Of a stretch of 64,000 nt of DNA, positions 45,342 to 52,977 are shown piece by piece; within the stretch, counting starts at the first letter, position 1, and every line of letters begins with the position of its first letter. A program made the translations under genes and the position numbers. The stretch comes from Moritella sp. F3 (lineage in GTDB: Bacteria; Pseudomonadota; Gammaproteobacteria; Enterobacterales; Moritellaceae), in contig NZ_BLRL01000015.1 in the NCBI RefSeq assembly GCF_015082335.1, positions 51,072-115,071 of the forward strand, written 5' to 3'. The notes under the pieces were generated by a model. That model made no database searches. It was given only the letters and a program-made list of their open reading frames with translations, and was not told the DNA's origin.

Positions 45342-46118
45342 TTAAACAGTCTTATCATTTTTATTAATCAGGGCAGCTGCAATGACGAATGATATCGATA
45401 TGACGATCATCATTGTTGCTAATGCATTAACCTCTGGCGATACGCCAACTTTCACCATGGAATAAATCTTCAATGGTAATACTTCAAAACTTGGGCCTGT
45501 AACAAACGAGCTCACAATTACATCATCAAGTGACAAGGTGAATGATAATAACCAACTGGCAATAATAGCCGGTTTTGCTATAGGTAAAATAATATGTCTA
45601 AAGATAGTGCCTTCACTTGCGCCTAAATCCTTACCAGCCTCTAATATTGAATTATCGAAATTGCTTAGTCGGCTATAAACAGTGATCACGACAAACGGGA
45701 TACAAAAGGTTATGTGCGCGATAAGCAGCGTCACAAAACCAAGGTCTAAACCGAGTATGATAAATAGGGATAATAATGAAATTGCCATCACAATATCCGG
45801 TGACATCATCACAACAAAGAGTAGCCCAGATATAAACCTTTTACCTTTAAATTTGTGTTTAAACAAAGCGACAGCCCCCAGGGTCCCAATGACTACTGCA
45901 ATTGATGATGCAAGGACCGCGATCGTGATCGAATTGAATGCAGCTTCAAGTAACGTGTCGTTTACCCACAATAATTCATACCATTTGGAGGTGAACCCGT
46001 TCCACTTTAGGCCATATTTAGATGCGTTAAATGAATTACCGATTAATATAAAAATAGGCGTATATAAATAAACATACACGAATAACAACAACACTTTAGA
46101 TATATGACGTTTAAGCAT
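45342..46118 (-). CDS. potC: Spermidine/putrescine ABC transporter permease PotC
   Basis: Inner-membrane permease of the PotABCD importer. Six hydrophobic helices and the EAA loop (EAGKDLGASEGTIFRHIILPIAKPAI) that contacts the ATPase PotA are visible. Length 258 matches E. coli (264). Its start overlaps potB by 8 bp. Confidence 0.95.
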   Translation of the reverse strand: MLKRHISKVLLLFVYVYLYTPIFILIGNSFNASKYGLKWNGFTSKWYELLWVNDTLLEAAFNSITIAVLASSIAVVIGTLGAVALFKHKFKGKRFISGLLFVVMMSPDIVMAISLLSLFIILGLDLGFVTLLIAHITFCIPFVVITVYSRLSNFDNSILEAGKDLGASEGTIFRHIILPIAKPAIIASWLLSFTLSLDDVIVSSFVTGPSFEVLPLKIYSMVKVGVSPEVNALATMMIVISISFVIAAALINKNDKTV

Positions 46119-46968
46119 CGTTGCCTCTGTTTTTAATCGATTGTCCTACTTTATAATAGAAGAACAGTAACGCAGCCATAAATAAGGTCAAAGTAATACT
46201 TGCGGCAGAGCCAAATGGCCAATCACGAATATTTAAAAATTGTGTTTTAATGGTATTTCCTATCAGTAAGTTCTTCGCGCCACCCACAAGATCGGCAATG
46301 TAAAACATCCCCATAGCTGGTAAAAACACTAATAACATACCTGCGATAATGCCAGGCAAGGTCAAGGGTAATTCAACTTTTAAAAAGGTCATCAACTTGG
46401 ATGCACCAAGATCTTTCGCTGCCTCAATTAAGCTTTTATCAATTTTTTCAATGCTTGAATATAAAGGTAAAATCATAAATGGCAGTAGTATATATACTAA
46501 AGCAAAAATAACGGCGAACTCTGTGTACATAAGCTTTAATGGTTTATCGATAATATGTAAGTTAAGCAGTAGGGCGTTGAGCAGGCCTTTTTTAGCCAGT
46601 AATATTTTTATACCATATGTTCTGATTAATGAATTCGTCCAAAATGGAACGATAACCAGAAATAACAATATAGGTCTTAATTTTTTAGGCAACTGTGTGA
46701 TCGTATAGGCAAATGGATAGCCGATGATTAAACAAATTAAGGTCGCAATACTCGCCATATAGACAGAGTGACTTAATACCTTAAAATATAGCGGATCAAA
46801 TAATCGTACATAGTTGTCTAATGTAAAAGTGAGGCTAATTAAATCTGCATCATCACGAGTTAAAAAACTGGTCACGATAATCATTAAATTAGGCACAAGA
46901 ACAAATACACTTAACCAGACTAACAATAGGCCAATTGAGAAGCGCTTAAACAGCGACGAATTAATCAT
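46111..46968 (-). CDS. potB: Spermidine/putrescine ABC transporter permease PotB
   Basis: Second permease of the importer. The EAA loop reads EAAKDLGASKLMTFLKVELPLTLPGI at about residues 180-205, with six transmembrane helices around it. Length 285 matches E. coli. The start overlaps the potA end by 8 bp, so the two are translationally coupled. Confidence 0.95.
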   Translation of the reverse strand: MINSSLFKRFSIGLLLVWLSVFVLVPNLMIIVTSFLTRDDADLISLTFTLDNYVRLFDPLYFKVLSHSVYMASIATLICLIIGYPFAYTITQLPKKLRPILLFLVIVPFWTNSLIRTYGIKILLAKKGLLNALLLNLHIIDKPLKLMYTEFAVIFALVYILLPFMILPLYSSIEKIDKSLIEAAKDLGASKLMTFLKVELPLTLPGIIAGMLLVFLPAMGMFYIADLVGGAKNLLIGNTIKTQFLNIRDWPFGSAASITLTLFMAALLFFYYKVGQSIKNRGNDA

Positions 46969-48064
46969 TTGTTAAGATAACCTCCCAGCTTTCAACCCAG
47001 GACACAGCAACTTTCTGACCTAAACTATGGTCAAAATCAGGATCATCTTCATCAAAAAATTCACTGATTTGCACTCTTTCACCTGAATCTAAGCGAATAA
47101 CTGAATCCAGCGTCATGCCCTTATAATTACGCTCAACAATATGGCCGGTAATTTGTGCTGACGTTGCACGATCGTCAATCTCTTTGATTCTGAGATCTTC
47201 TGGGCGTAGTAATATATTAATCGATTGGTTAGCTACTAATGCTTGGTCAGTTGAAATGGTATACTGACAGCCGTGTACATTCGCTAAATATTTATCAGAT
47301 TCGATTTGTGATTCAATGACTGCAGGAAAAATATTGATCTCACCAATAAATTTAGCCACAAATAAGTTTATGGGTGTCTCATAAATCTCGCGTGGTGTAC
47401 CTATCTGTTCTACATTACCGTTATTCATGACAATGATACGATCTGACATAGTCAATGCCTCTTCTTGATCGTGTGTGACGAATATGAAGGTAATATTAAG
47501 TTTACGTTGCAGCATTTTAAGTTCGTTCTGCATCTCTTTACGTAACTTATAGTCTAGCGCGCTGAGTGATTCATCCAATAATAGGACTTTTGGTTGGTTA
47601 ACGACTGCACGTGCGATTGCAACACGTTGCTGCTGACCACCTGATAGTTGCGATGGTTTTCGATCGCTAAACTCAGTTAACTTCACAATAGCGAGTATTT
47701 CATCTACGCGTTTGTTGATTTCGAGTGCTGGTACCTTTTTCATACGCAAGCCGAAAGCAATATTCTCAAACACTGTCATATGTGGAAAGAGTGCATACCC
47801 TTGAAATACAGTGTTGGTATTACGCTTTTCCGCATCAAGATCGGTGATACATTTATCTTCGAGATATACGTCACCACTATCAAGTGTTTCTAATCCAGCA
47901 AGTACACGCAAAACCGTGGTTTTACCACAACCTGAAGGACCTAAAATGGTGACAAACTCACCATCATAAATATCTAATGTTAAATCATTAATAATAAGTT
48001 TGTTATCAAATGACTTTTTTGCGTTAGCAAGTCTAATGATTGAGTTAGTATTTTTATTAAGCAT
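46961..48064 (-). CDS. potA: Spermidine/putrescine ABC transporter ATP-binding protein
   Basis: ATPase of the polyamine importer. Walker A is GPSGCGKTT (about 43-51), signature LSGGQQQRVAIARA, Walker B VLLLDESLSAL and H-loop VTHDQEEALT. The C-terminal TOBE-type domain (from about residue 285, INILLRPEDLRI) binds effectors. I take ATG 48064; a TTG one codon earlier is in frame. First gene of potABCD. Confidence 0.96.
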   Translation of the reverse strand: MLNKNTNSIIRLANAKKSFDNKLIINDLTLDIYDGEFVTILGPSGCGKTTVLRVLAGLETLDSGDVYLEDKCITDLDAEKRNTNTVFQGYALFPHMTVFENIAFGLRMKKVPALEINKRVDEILAIVKLTEFSDRKPSQLSGGQQQRVAIARAVVNQPKVLLLDESLSALDYKLRKEMQNELKMLQRKLNITFIFVTHDQEEALTMSDRIIVMNNGNVEQIGTPREIYETPINLFVAKFIGEINIFPAVIESQIESDKYLANVHGCQYTISTDQALVANQSINILLRPEDLRIKEIDDRATSAQITGHIVERNYKGMTLDSVIRLDSGERVQISEFFDEDDPDFDHSLGQKVAVSWVESWEVILTND

Positions 48065-48329
48065 CAATAAACCTAAATGATAAGAGATTCATCTCATTGA
48101 GTAAGATGAACAATTTGCGTGAATTCTAATGCTATAACTCACAAAAATGAAGTATAAATTTGCACATTAATCAAAATAATGGATCTAAACCATATCCAGG
48201 TCATTTTTAAAACTTGAAAAGCAATAAAGTCGGAATATGTGCTCTAATTTATGACGTATTTTAGGTATACTCAGCGAGATATAAATTTTGGTTTTAGTTA
48301 GCCGTTTAGTTTTAATTAAGGATCCGTTC

Positions 48330-48977
48330 ATGTTCAATAACCATTTCATTAAAGTGGCGCTTCTTTCAAGTCTACTTGTCCCTTCTTTAAGCGCCCAAGA
48401 ATTAGTCGTTGGTTATGATGGCTTTTATAACAGAATAAAAAGCAGTAAAAAAGAACAGTACGACAATACGAAAATGGGCGTTTTTCTTAATAATAGTCAG
48501 ACAGGTAAGCATTGCCAGATTGAAAATGCATTTATTAATTTTGAAGGTGCAATTACTGATGTTGAAATAGGTAAAGACTTTGAACTACTTTTACCTTTCA
48601 ATAAACAATTACGTGATGATAAAGCTAAACTGCATGTGAATGTTACCGACACAGCATCTTGTGACCTAGCATTGCAGATTATGGCGGCTGAAATCAACAG
48701 TACAGAATATTCATCATTAGCCCTTGTTAAACAAATTGAAGAGTTTGATTTGTTCTTAGGGAATATGGCCGGTTATTTCGGCAGAATGAATTTACCTACG
48801 ACTATCGGTGTTCAGTTTATTTTTGATGAACCTGTTGAGGCTTATACTACGAGCGGCAATCTATTTAAAAGCGGAGAGCAAATTTCATTGTCGCAAGATG
48901 AAATCATTCGCGATAAAATTGCTGGTATAAAATTTAGCAAGCAACCCCTGCGAATCATACCGTTAACTGAAATCTAA
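48330..48977 (+). CDS. DUF2987-type periplasmic protein of unknown function
   Basis: A 215-residue protein with signal peptide MFNNHFIKVALLSSLLVPSLSA. The mature part begins QELVVGYDGFYNRIKSSKKEQYDNTKMG, which resembles the DUF2987 family of Vibrio and Shewanella. Two Cys (in KHCQIENA and ASCDLAL) may form a disulfide. No catalytic motif is visible. I chose ATG 48330 with AAGGA upstream; the frame is open a further 14 codons but lacks a ribosome site. It has a TATACT -10-like element at 48266-48271 and a strong terminator, so it is monocistronic. Confidence 0.75.
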   Translation: MFNNHFIKVALLSSLLVPSLSAQELVVGYDGFYNRIKSSKKEQYDNTKMGVFLNNSQTGKHCQIENAFINFEGAITDVEIGKDFELLLPFNKQLRDDKAKLHVNVTDTASCDLALQIMAAEINSTEYSSLALVKQIEEFDLFLGNMAGYFGRMNLPTTIGVQFIFDEPVEAYTTSGNLFKSGEQISLSQDEIIRDKIAGIKFSKQPLRIIPLTEI

Positions 48978-49031
48978 TCTCGGTTTCAAATGAGTTTAAA
49001 TAGAGCTCTTTAGATATATGTAAAAATGGTA

Positions 49032-49063
49032 AAAAAAGCACTGCGTTAAGGCAGTGCTTTTTT
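49032..49063. terminator. Bidirectional terminator after the DUF2987 gene
   Basis: AAAAAAGCACTGC pairs with GCAGTGCTTTTTT around GTTAAG. It lies 54 bp after the DUF2987 gene and 60 bp beyond the ttcA stop, with T-runs on both strands. Confidence 0.9.
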
Positions 49064-49123
49064 ATCGATATGTTATTAGTTAAAGGTATTAACGACATGC
49101 GTTATTACCATTCAACCTCGGTA

Positions 49124-50053
49124 TTATAATTCAACTATAGTAACCATTTCATTCGGGTCGAAACTTTCAACACCGGACTTAGATTGCTCAGTCGGTACCA
49201 TTTCAATTTCATTATCGAACGCAGTGTCAAACTCAGTAAGTTCATCTGCGCGTTCAAGATCCATGTTCACAAAATCAAATGCGTTGGTATCTGCAAGGTG
49301 GCTTGGCACGATATTACGAATTGCGTTGAAACAATTGTTTACGCGACCTGGATTTGTTTCATCCCATTGTGAAAGCATTGCTTTCACAGCTTGGCGTTGT
49401 AGATTCTCTTGTGAACCACAAAGGTTACAAGGGATAATCGGGAATGCTTTGAATGCAGAGTAAGCTTTAATATCTTTTTCACGACAGTACGCTAACGGGC
49501 GAATAACAATGTTACGCTTATCATCAGAGATAAGTTTAGGCGGCATTGTTTTCATTTTCGCGCCATGGAACATATTCAAGAATAATGTTTCAACGATATC
49601 GTCAGCATGATGGCCAAGTGCAAGTTTTGTTGCGCCAAGATCTACGGCGGCGTTATACAAAATACCACGGCGTAAGCGTGAACATAAGCTACACGTTGTT
49701 TTGCCTTCAGGGATCTTTTCTTTAACGATGCTATAGGTATCTTTTTGAACAATCTTGTATTCAATACCAAGATTTTCAAGATAGTTAGGCAGGATGTCTT
49801 CAGGGAAACCTGGCTGTTTTTGATCTAAGTTAACTGCAATAATATCAAAAGTGATCGGGGCTGCTGCTTGTAACTGCAGCAGAATATCGAGCATTGTAAA
49901 ACTGTCTGCGCCACCGGACAAACAAACCATGACTCTGTCACCATCTTCAATCATATTATAATCAATGATTGCTTTACCTGTTTCATGGCGCAGCTTTTTT
50001 TGCAGTTTAGCAAATTGCTTTTTTTCTAAAGCGGTAAAATTTTCAGGATTCAT
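49124..50053 (-). CDS. ttcA: tRNA 2-thiocytidine synthetase TtcA
   Basis: ATP- and FeS-dependent enzyme that thiolates cytidine 32 in tRNA. The PP-loop motif is SGGADS at 46-51; E. coli-type TtcA has Lys where this has Ala, still within SGGxDS. Cysteines of the cluster lie in TTCSLCSRLRRG and IPCNLCGSQ. The family core is followed by a Glu-rich C-terminal tail. I chose ATG 50053; upstream in-frame codons form a hydrophobic extension that no homologue I know has. It belongs to the conserved ttcA-uspE-fnr neighbourhood. Confidence 0.95.
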   Translation of the reverse strand: MNPENFTALEKKQFAKLQKKLRHETGKAIIDYNMIEDGDRVMVCLSGGADSFTMLDILLQLQAAAPITFDIIAVNLDQKQPGFPEDILPNYLENLGIEYKIVQKDTYSIVKEKIPEGKTTCSLCSRLRRGILYNAAVDLGATKLALGHHADDIVETLFLNMFHGAKMKTMPPKLISDDKRNIVIRPLAYCREKDIKAYSAFKAFPIIPCNLCGSQENLQRQAVKAMLSQWDETNPGRVNNCFNAIRNIVPSHLADTNAFDFVNMDLERADELTEFDTAFDNEIEMVPTEQSKSGVESFDPNEMVTIVEL

Positions 50054-50172
50054 TCGGACACTCAGGATTAATATTGCTGTAAGCAGCGCAGTATACCCAA
50101 GCATGCCGGAAAAGCAAGTTTCAGCGCTTGAATGTACTGTGCAGTCTGAGTATCTAGGTTATTATTTTGTAA

Positions 50173-51084
50173 TCATTTTAATGCTAAAAGGTCACAGTTA
50201 ATTGAGTCAATGACCATTTCAGCGGTGTTGCCAATTAAAAATGCAGAGAACCCATTACGGGTGGGGGCTCCGAGAATAACGAGCTCAGCATCGACGTCTT
50301 GAACAATATCCGCGATCACATCTTCAGGCGCACCTGACTGTATATGGACATTTTCTTTGGCAATATTGAACTTTTCAGCGTGGTTATACATCGCACTTTT
50401 ATGGTGATCTTCAATTTCCTGATTGTAAGCGACTGCATCGAAGTTAGGAATTTCAATGGAGATATGTTCAGGGGTGCTCGGATAGGCATTTGCTAAATGT
50501 ATATTGGCATTTAACAATTGTTTTAGTTGTAACGCTTCTTGCGTGATACGCTCATTAATTGAATCATCGTCCTGTGCACTTAAATTAGTGCTTTCCAAAA
50601 CTTGAATTGCAGCGACTATATTGCCATTGACTGGCCAGTCATGATCTTTAACTAATAATACTGGGCATTGGCTTTTACGTAATAGGTGCCAGTCGGTTGG
50701 TGTAAACATAACAGCACTGAGCTTGTTATGGTCATGGGTGCTTTTAACGATTAAATCGTGATTGTTAAGTTTAGCTTCTTCTAAAATTGACTCGAATGGA
50801 CGCTTGTGCCAAACCAGCTTTAAATTTATTTTAGCATCGGGATAATCTTGTTCTAACTGTTTTGTGAATGACTTTTGTTCTTCGACTACGATCGCATCTT
50901 GCATCGACTGGCGTTCATCACTCGAAAATAGCGAGGTGAGTTCATAGGATAGGTCATAAATAACAAGGAGAAGTGAAATAGAAACGTTATCTTGTTGAGA
51001 TGCAAGATACAAAGCACGTGAGAGTGCGACTTGTGGTGTGTTAACTGGATCTGCAACCACTAGAATATTTTTATATTTATTCAT
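50173..51084 (-). CDS. uspE: Universal stress protein UspE
   Basis: Tandem-Usp stress protein with two Usp domains (about 1-150 and 155-303). The first begins MNKYKNILVVADPVNTPQVALSRAL and the second ends with ADIVQDVDAELVILGAPTRNGFSAFLIGNTAEMVIDSINCDLLAL, containing the G-2x-G-9x-G(S/T)-like nucleotide motif. ATG 51084 follows AAGGTG. It lies downstream of fnr, an order shared with Vibrio and enterics. Confidence 0.93.
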   Translation of the reverse strand: MNKYKNILVVADPVNTPQVALSRALYLASQQDNVSISLLLVIYDLSYELTSLFSSDERQSMQDAIVVEEQKSFTKQLEQDYPDAKINLKLVWHKRPFESILEEAKLNNHDLIVKSTHDHNKLSAVMFTPTDWHLLRKSQCPVLLVKDHDWPVNGNIVAAIQVLESTNLSAQDDDSINERITQEALQLKQLLNANIHLANAYPSTPEHISIEIPNFDAVAYNQEIEDHHKSAMYNHAEKFNIAKENVHIQSGAPEDVIADIVQDVDAELVILGAPTRNGFSAFLIGNTAEMVIDSINCDLLALK

Positions 51085-51204
51085 AAGGCACCTTGATAAC
51101 AAATTTGATAGAGATTAAGTATATGTTTATTATATTGATTATACATAACCAATATTGTAACTATATCCCAATTTGTGATAGATGCCATAAATGTACAGCT
51201 TTTT

Positions 51205-51262
51205 TGTTAAGCGTGATGAGCAAAGCTCTTTAAATCATGTTCTTTAAACCAATCACGCTTAA
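51205..51262. repeat. 12-bp inverted repeat with internal hairpin between fnr and uspE
   Basis: GTTAAGCGTGAT (51205-51216) and its exact complement (51251-51262) enclose a small GAGC-AAA-GCTC hairpin. A further hairpin, CCCG/CGGG, lies nearer the fnr stop. The stacked structure may end or stabilise the fnr transcript; no T-run follows on the minus strand. Confidence 0.45.
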
Positions 51263-51285
51263 CTTGCCCGTTACTATTGCGGGAC

Positions 51286-52032
51286 TTAAGACTCTTTCTT
51301 ACCGGCCAGTGAAGCAAGGCTCTCACGATCGATAATACTAATGTATTTACCTTTCACTTCAATCATGTCACTGGTTTGAAAACGGCCAAGTAAACGGCTA
51401 ATCGTTTCAACAGTAAGGCCTAAATAATTACCGATATCACCACGAGTCATGGTTAGACGGAACTCTTTAGGTGAAAAACCACGTTCAGAGAAACGCACAG
51501 AAAGATTATTTAAAAATGCAGCAAGACGCTGTTCAGCATTCTTCTTACTCAGTAATAAAATCATCTCTTGATCTGCAGCAATCTCGCCACTCATTAATCG
51601 CATAACTTGGCGACGTAACATCGGCATTTTACCAATTAAGTCATCCAGAGTTTCATACGGAATTTCACAAACCATTGATGTTTCTAACGCTTGTGAAAAG
51701 CTCGGGTGTACGCCTGAGCTTAATGCATCAAATCCGATCAAATCACCCGCTAAATGGAAGCCCGTGATTTGTTCATCACCTTGCTCCGTAATAGTGTATG
51801 ACTTTACCGAGCCTGAGCGTATCGCATAAAGTGATTTAACTTTATCACCAGCTTTAAATATTTCATCATTCTTTTGAAAAGGCTTTTTGCGTTCAATAAT
51901 TTGGTCGAGAGAATCTAGCTCTGAATCATTCAAAGAATATGGTATGCAGAGTTGGCTAATACTGCAATTCTGACAGTGAATTTCACACTTTGAAGCAGCA
52001 GTTCGTGTCGGTATCTTTTTATCTAAGGCCAT
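51286..52032 (-). CDS. fnr: Oxygen-sensing regulator FNR (EtrA)
   Basis: CRP-family transcription factor that binds DNA as a [4Fe-4S] dimer in low oxygen. The cluster ligands match E. coli numbering: C20, C23, C29 (HCQNCSISQLC) and C122 (MVCEIPYE); C16 is also present. The C-terminal HTH carries TVETISRLLGRFQ, whose E-S-R residues recognise TTGAT half sites. Length 248 is normal. It sits at the end of the cco accessory genes and probably controls both oxidase operons at the ends of this window. Confidence 0.97.
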   Translation of the reverse strand: MALDKKIPTRTAASKCEIHCQNCSISQLCIPYSLNDSELDSLDQIIERKKPFQKNDEIFKAGDKVKSLYAIRSGSVKSYTITEQGDEQITGFHLAGDLIGFDALSSGVHPSFSQALETSMVCEIPYETLDDLIGKMPMLRRQVMRLMSGEIAADQEMILLLSKKNAEQRLAAFLNNLSVRFSERGFSPKEFRLTMTRGDIGNYLGLTVETISRLLGRFQTSDMIEVKGKYISIIDRESLASLAGKKES

Positions 52033-52049
52033 AATTCCAATAAACTCTT

Positions 52050-52063
52050 TTGATATATGTCAA
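52050..52063 (-). promoter_or_regulatory. FNR-type box just upstream of fnr
   Basis: TTGATATATGTCAA has one mismatch to TTGAT-N4-ATCAA and ends 17 bp before the fnr start codon. Its position close to the start codon suggests repression, i.e. negative autoregulation as in E. coli. Confidence 0.55.
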
Positions 52064-52076
52064 TATTGTATCAAAT

Positions 52077-52763
52077 TTATATACCATAAGCACTTAATTG
52101 TACTAACGCTATATAAATAATATGTAAACCGTATAAAACAAGCAATAAACCACTAAATCGTTTGAACTTGGTGTTTTGTATTAAGCTGTTGAATTTTGTG
52201 GAGAAACTGCCTACCAAGAACATGATCGGGAAAGTTCCCAAGCCAAATGCAAACATGGTCAATGCTGACGACAATGCAGAGCCAGTAGACAATGCGAGTG
52301 TTAATGCCGAATAAACAAGACCACAGGGTAACCAGCCCCATAAAAAACCTAATGGAAATGCATGGTAAGGTGTTTTCAAAGGCAGAAATTGACGCGCCAG
52401 TGGCTGAATAAAACGCCAAAGCAAACGTCCGACTTTTTCGAGTTGTAAAATGGCGGAATTAAGTTGCGCAATATACAAACCTATGAGAATTAAAGTCATA
52501 CCTGAAACAAAACGTAGTATGACTAGAAAATCGTAACCTGCACCAAAATTTAAACCAATTTGTGCGGTTAAACCAACAATCGCACCAATTAAAGTATAGC
52601 TGGTGATCCGACCAAGATTATAAAAGAGTGGGGCGAGTGAGTTGGATTGAGTCGTCTGTTTATTTGCATGAGCAATGGCGCCTGAAATACCACCACACAT
52701 CGCAATGCAATGACCAGCGCCTAATACTCCAATCATAAAGGCGGCAATAAAACTACTTATCAT
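52077..52763 (-). CDS. TauE/SafE-like (UreH-domain) membrane protein of the cco cluster
   Basis: A 228-residue membrane protein with about six helices. The start GVLGAGHCIAMCGGISGAIAHA contains the HCxxMCGG motif of the UreH/TauE-related group; this His-Cys pattern suggests metal handling. It lies between ccoS and fnr in this order also in Vibrio and Shewanella, so a role in copper supply or cbb3 maturation is likely from position. It overlaps ccoS by 11 bp. Confidence 0.85.
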   Translation of the reverse strand: MISSFIAAFMIGVLGAGHCIAMCGGISGAIAHANKQTTQSNSLAPLFYNLGRITSYTLIGAIVGLTAQIGLNFGAGYDFLVILRFVSGMTLILIGLYIAQLNSAILQLEKVGRLLWRFIQPLARQFLPLKTPYHAFPLGFLWGWLPCGLVYSALTLALSTGSALSSALTMFAFGLGTFPIMFLVGSFSTKFNSLIQNTKFKRFSGLLLVLYGLHIIYIALVQLSAYGI

Positions 52764-52977
52764 GCTTATTACTTTGTGAAGAGCTATCTGAGTTACTATC
52801 TTTGTTGTTCTGCTTGTTCAGTGGTACTTCGTTATTACCTTCGTCATCAAACAGAATATTACTGCCTTCACGTTCTAAATCCTCGAATTGATCGGATTTA
52901 ACAGCCCAAAAGAAAACGGCGACTGCAATTGCAACAAAAATCATCGCAATTGGGATTAACATAAAAATAATTTCCAT
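52753..52977 (-). CDS. ccoS: cbb3 oxidase maturation protein CcoS
   Basis: A 74-residue single-helix membrane protein. The pattern MEIIFMLIPIAMIFVAIAVAVFFWAVKSDQFEDLEREG is typical: a hydrophobic helix then W-A-V-x-x-x-Q-F-D/E-D-L. CcoS is needed for cofactor loading into cbb3. The C-terminal tail is polar and Ser/Asn-rich. ATG shares a base with the ccoI stop (TAATG). Confidence 0.95.
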   Translation of the reverse strand: MEIIFMLIPIAMIFVAIAVAVFFWAVKSDQFEDLEREGSNILFDDEGNNEVPLNKQNNKDSNSDSSSQSNKHDK

